The translations under genes were made by a program, and so were the position numbers. From Tenacibaculum sp. (GTDB taxonomy: Bacteria; Bacteroidota; Bacteroidia; Flavobacteriales; Flavobacteriaceae), in contig JAGYHQ010000015.1 in the NCBI GenBank assembly GCA_018456245.1, forward strand, positions 1 through 34,241: a stretch of DNA of 34,241 nt, in the 5' to 3' direction. Position 1 is the first letter of the stretch; each line of letters opens with the position of its first letter. The notes under the pieces were generated by a model. It was not told the DNA's origin, ran no database searches, and saw nothing but the letters and a program-made list of their open reading frames with translations. Of this stretch, positions 32,887-34,241 are shown one piece after another.

Positions 32887-34241
32887 ATGAAAAAAACATT
32901 ATTATTTGTATTATTGAATTTGCTAGTTGTATTATATGCTTATTCAGGAAATTTAAGTGGTAAAGAAAATTTTTTAGAGAAAGTAAATACTGATAGAAGT
33001 ATTTTGAATATAAAAAGTAATTTTTATATAAATTCATTAACTAATGATTATCATTCAGTAACTCCTCCTAAAACAAGTGCTAGTGAAGCAAAGAAGACTA
33101 TAACTCTTTGTATTGGAGATGTTTTAACGGAGCAAGATTTACTTGATGCTATAGGAGGAGCATCAAGTGGAGGAGTTTGGTATGCAATATTTGAGTTATA
33201 TGGTGAAGACAGTTTACGTGTTGATAGTTTTCCGTTATTAGTATCAGAAACAGGATTTTCTGATTCTATTTCAAGTAACTATTTTCGGGATATAAGTAAA
33301 CTTAGAGGGTTTGAATATGTAAATGGAGGTAAATCAATAAGAATTAATGTAGTAGTGAAACAAGAAAATCATGTAAATGTTTTATCTGGTGCTGAGGGAG
33401 TTGATTTAAAAAAAATTGTACCTAATAAAGATGGAAATGTAAAATATTATTTTGCTCGTTATAATTATACTGATGGTGGTAGAGCTGTATTTGAATCTCT
33501 TGAGGAATTAGATAATACAATAGTAAAATATCCTCAAGATATCTATTTAAACTGGTCATATACGCCAGTATTAGAATATATCATAGAACAAGGAGGTAGT
33601 AGTAACAATTGTAGTAAACTTGTAGTATATCTTTTTCCAGAAGCGAGATCGTATAGGGATGAAGGTAAGTTTGAGATCACTGAAGGATTCATAGCAGAAG
33701 ATCCTGATCCTAATAGCTCATCATGTTCTATTTCTATTTCAGAAATTGAATCTCCTTTTATAGGATATAATCTATTAACATACAATAGTGATTATAATGA
33801 ATTGAACCCTTCATTATTAATTGCAAATAATGATAATATAACTAAAATAGTTACCTATAGTTCAGGAGGTGGTGTAAATTACAGAATACCAGAAGATATG
33901 ATTAAACATCAATGGCAAAAAAGTACAGATAATTCTGTTTGGGAAGATATACCAAATGCAATAAAAAAACACTTTTCTAGTTCGGCAGAATTATATACTG
34001 GTACTACTTTTTTTAGGAGAAAAGATTTTATTACGGGAGGATTTACAAGAGATTCTTATGAATATAATTTGAATCTTTATGATTATGTTATATATACTAA
34101 TGCGATAGAAATAAAAAAACATGAAAAGTGTGATAATACTTCAGCCATTAAATTAAACAAAACAGCCCCAGCTACTCCAGTAGGTTTAGGTGATGAAATT
34201 ACCTATACGTTTACGGTAGAGAATGTAGGAGATGTAGAGTT
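32887..34241 (+). CDS. Large secreted protein, N-terminal part (451 residues in the window, no stop)
   Basis: Starts at ATG 32887 with a signal peptide (MKKTLLFVLLNLLVVLYAYS). A region of about 390 residues without a family I recognise follows, beginning TLCIGDVLTEQDLLDAIGG and with QKSTDNSVWEDIP as a beta-rich stretch. From about residue 418, AIKLNKTAPATPVGLGDEIT opens a DUF11-type (conserved-repeat) beta domain with YTFTVENVGDV, the kind found in tandem in long surface proteins. Such proteins in flavobacteria often end with a gliding-motility or type IX sorting domain, which would lie outside the window. The reading frame runs to the window edge. No terminator is visible between parC and it. 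Confidence 0.8.
   Translation, partial: MKKTLLFVLLNLLVVLYAYSGNLSGKENFLEKVNTDRSILNIKSNFYINSLTNDYHSVTPPKTSASEAKKTITLCIGDVLTEQDLLDAIGGASSGGVWYAIFELYGEDSLRVDSFPLLVSETGFSDSISSNYFRDISKLRGFEYVNGGKSIRINVVVKQENHVNVLSGAEGVDLKKIVPNKDGNVKYYFARYNYTDGGRAVFESLEELDNTIVKYPQDIYLNWSYTPVLEYIIEQGGSSNNCSKLVVYLFPEARSYRDEGKFEITEGFIAEDPDPNSSSCSISISEIESPFIGYNLLTYNSDYNELNPSLLIANNDNITKIVTYSSGGGVNYRIPEDMIKHQWQKSTDNSVWEDIPNAIKKHFSSSAELYTGTTFFRRKDFITGGFTRDSYEYNLNLYDYVIYTNAIEIKKHEKCDNTSAIKLNKTAPATPVGLGDEITYTFTVENVGDVE

Overview
The window is a stretch of chromosome from a low-GC member of the Bacteroidota, most likely a Flavobacteriaceae species. The evidence is the strong AT bias, the scarcity of Shine-Dalgarno sequences, Bacteroidota-type -7 elements (TAnnTTTG), a lipoprotein with an acidic stretch after the lipidated Cys, and family-restricted genes (DUF4290, DUF4295, CCC-motif membrane protein, DUF3667). 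Most of it is conserved housekeeping sequence with dense operons. I see no prophage, insertion sequence, CRISPR array, tRNA or rRNA.

Layout. 1-328: the tail of an unidentified + strand gene and two strong terminators. 329-2306 (-): tsaC then cca, both tRNA maturation, divergent from ruvX and a small conserved gene (2380-3185, +). 3261-3695 (-): a lipocalin-like lipoprotein. 3842-7036 (-): an operon DUF493 / SurA-like lipoprotein / SurA-type parvulin / trmD, preceded by a sigma-54-type promoter. 7146-10539 (+): NTPase, recQ, fmt, followed by an HU gene with a textbook promoter. 11128-14218 (-): an M1 aminopeptidase with two small membrane proteins, again behind a sigma-54-type promoter. 14528-17244 (+): DUF4290, murA and a DUF3667 membrane protein. 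17377-19137 (+): grpE-dnaJ, with a third sigma-54-type site. 19444-21540 (+): menB, a 179-bp inverted-repeat element, an FAH-family enzyme and a CinA/PncC amidohydrolase. 21629-23416 (+): rpmB-rpmG-DUF4295 and ftsY. 23512-26288 (-): mtaB, a lytic transglycosylase and nikR, with a 4 x 13-bp tandem repeat just upstream of nikR. 26454-32658 (+): parE, a pentein-fold enzyme, an unusual HExxH protein and parC. 32743-34241: an 11 x 11-bp tandem repeat followed by the N-terminal 451 residues of a large secreted protein that is entering a DUF11-like repeat.

Themes. Several genes concern tRNA modification or maturation (tsaC, cca, trmD, mtaB, fmt); TsaC and MtaB act on the same A37 position in sequence. 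Envelope biogenesis is represented by surA, murA, the lytic transglycosylase and ftsY. DNA topology and repair are represented by parE/parC, recQ, ruvX and HU.

The points most worth a second look are three well-spaced sigma-54-type promoters in front of ordinary cellular genes, the two short-period tandem repeats in promoter regions (nikR and the surface protein), the inverted-repeat element abutting a start codon, DnaJ with only one of two zinc centres, MurA with Asp instead of the fosfomycin-reactive Cys, and a TTG-started HExxH protein of unknown role between parE and parC. I did not find a clear new multi-gene defence or mobile system.
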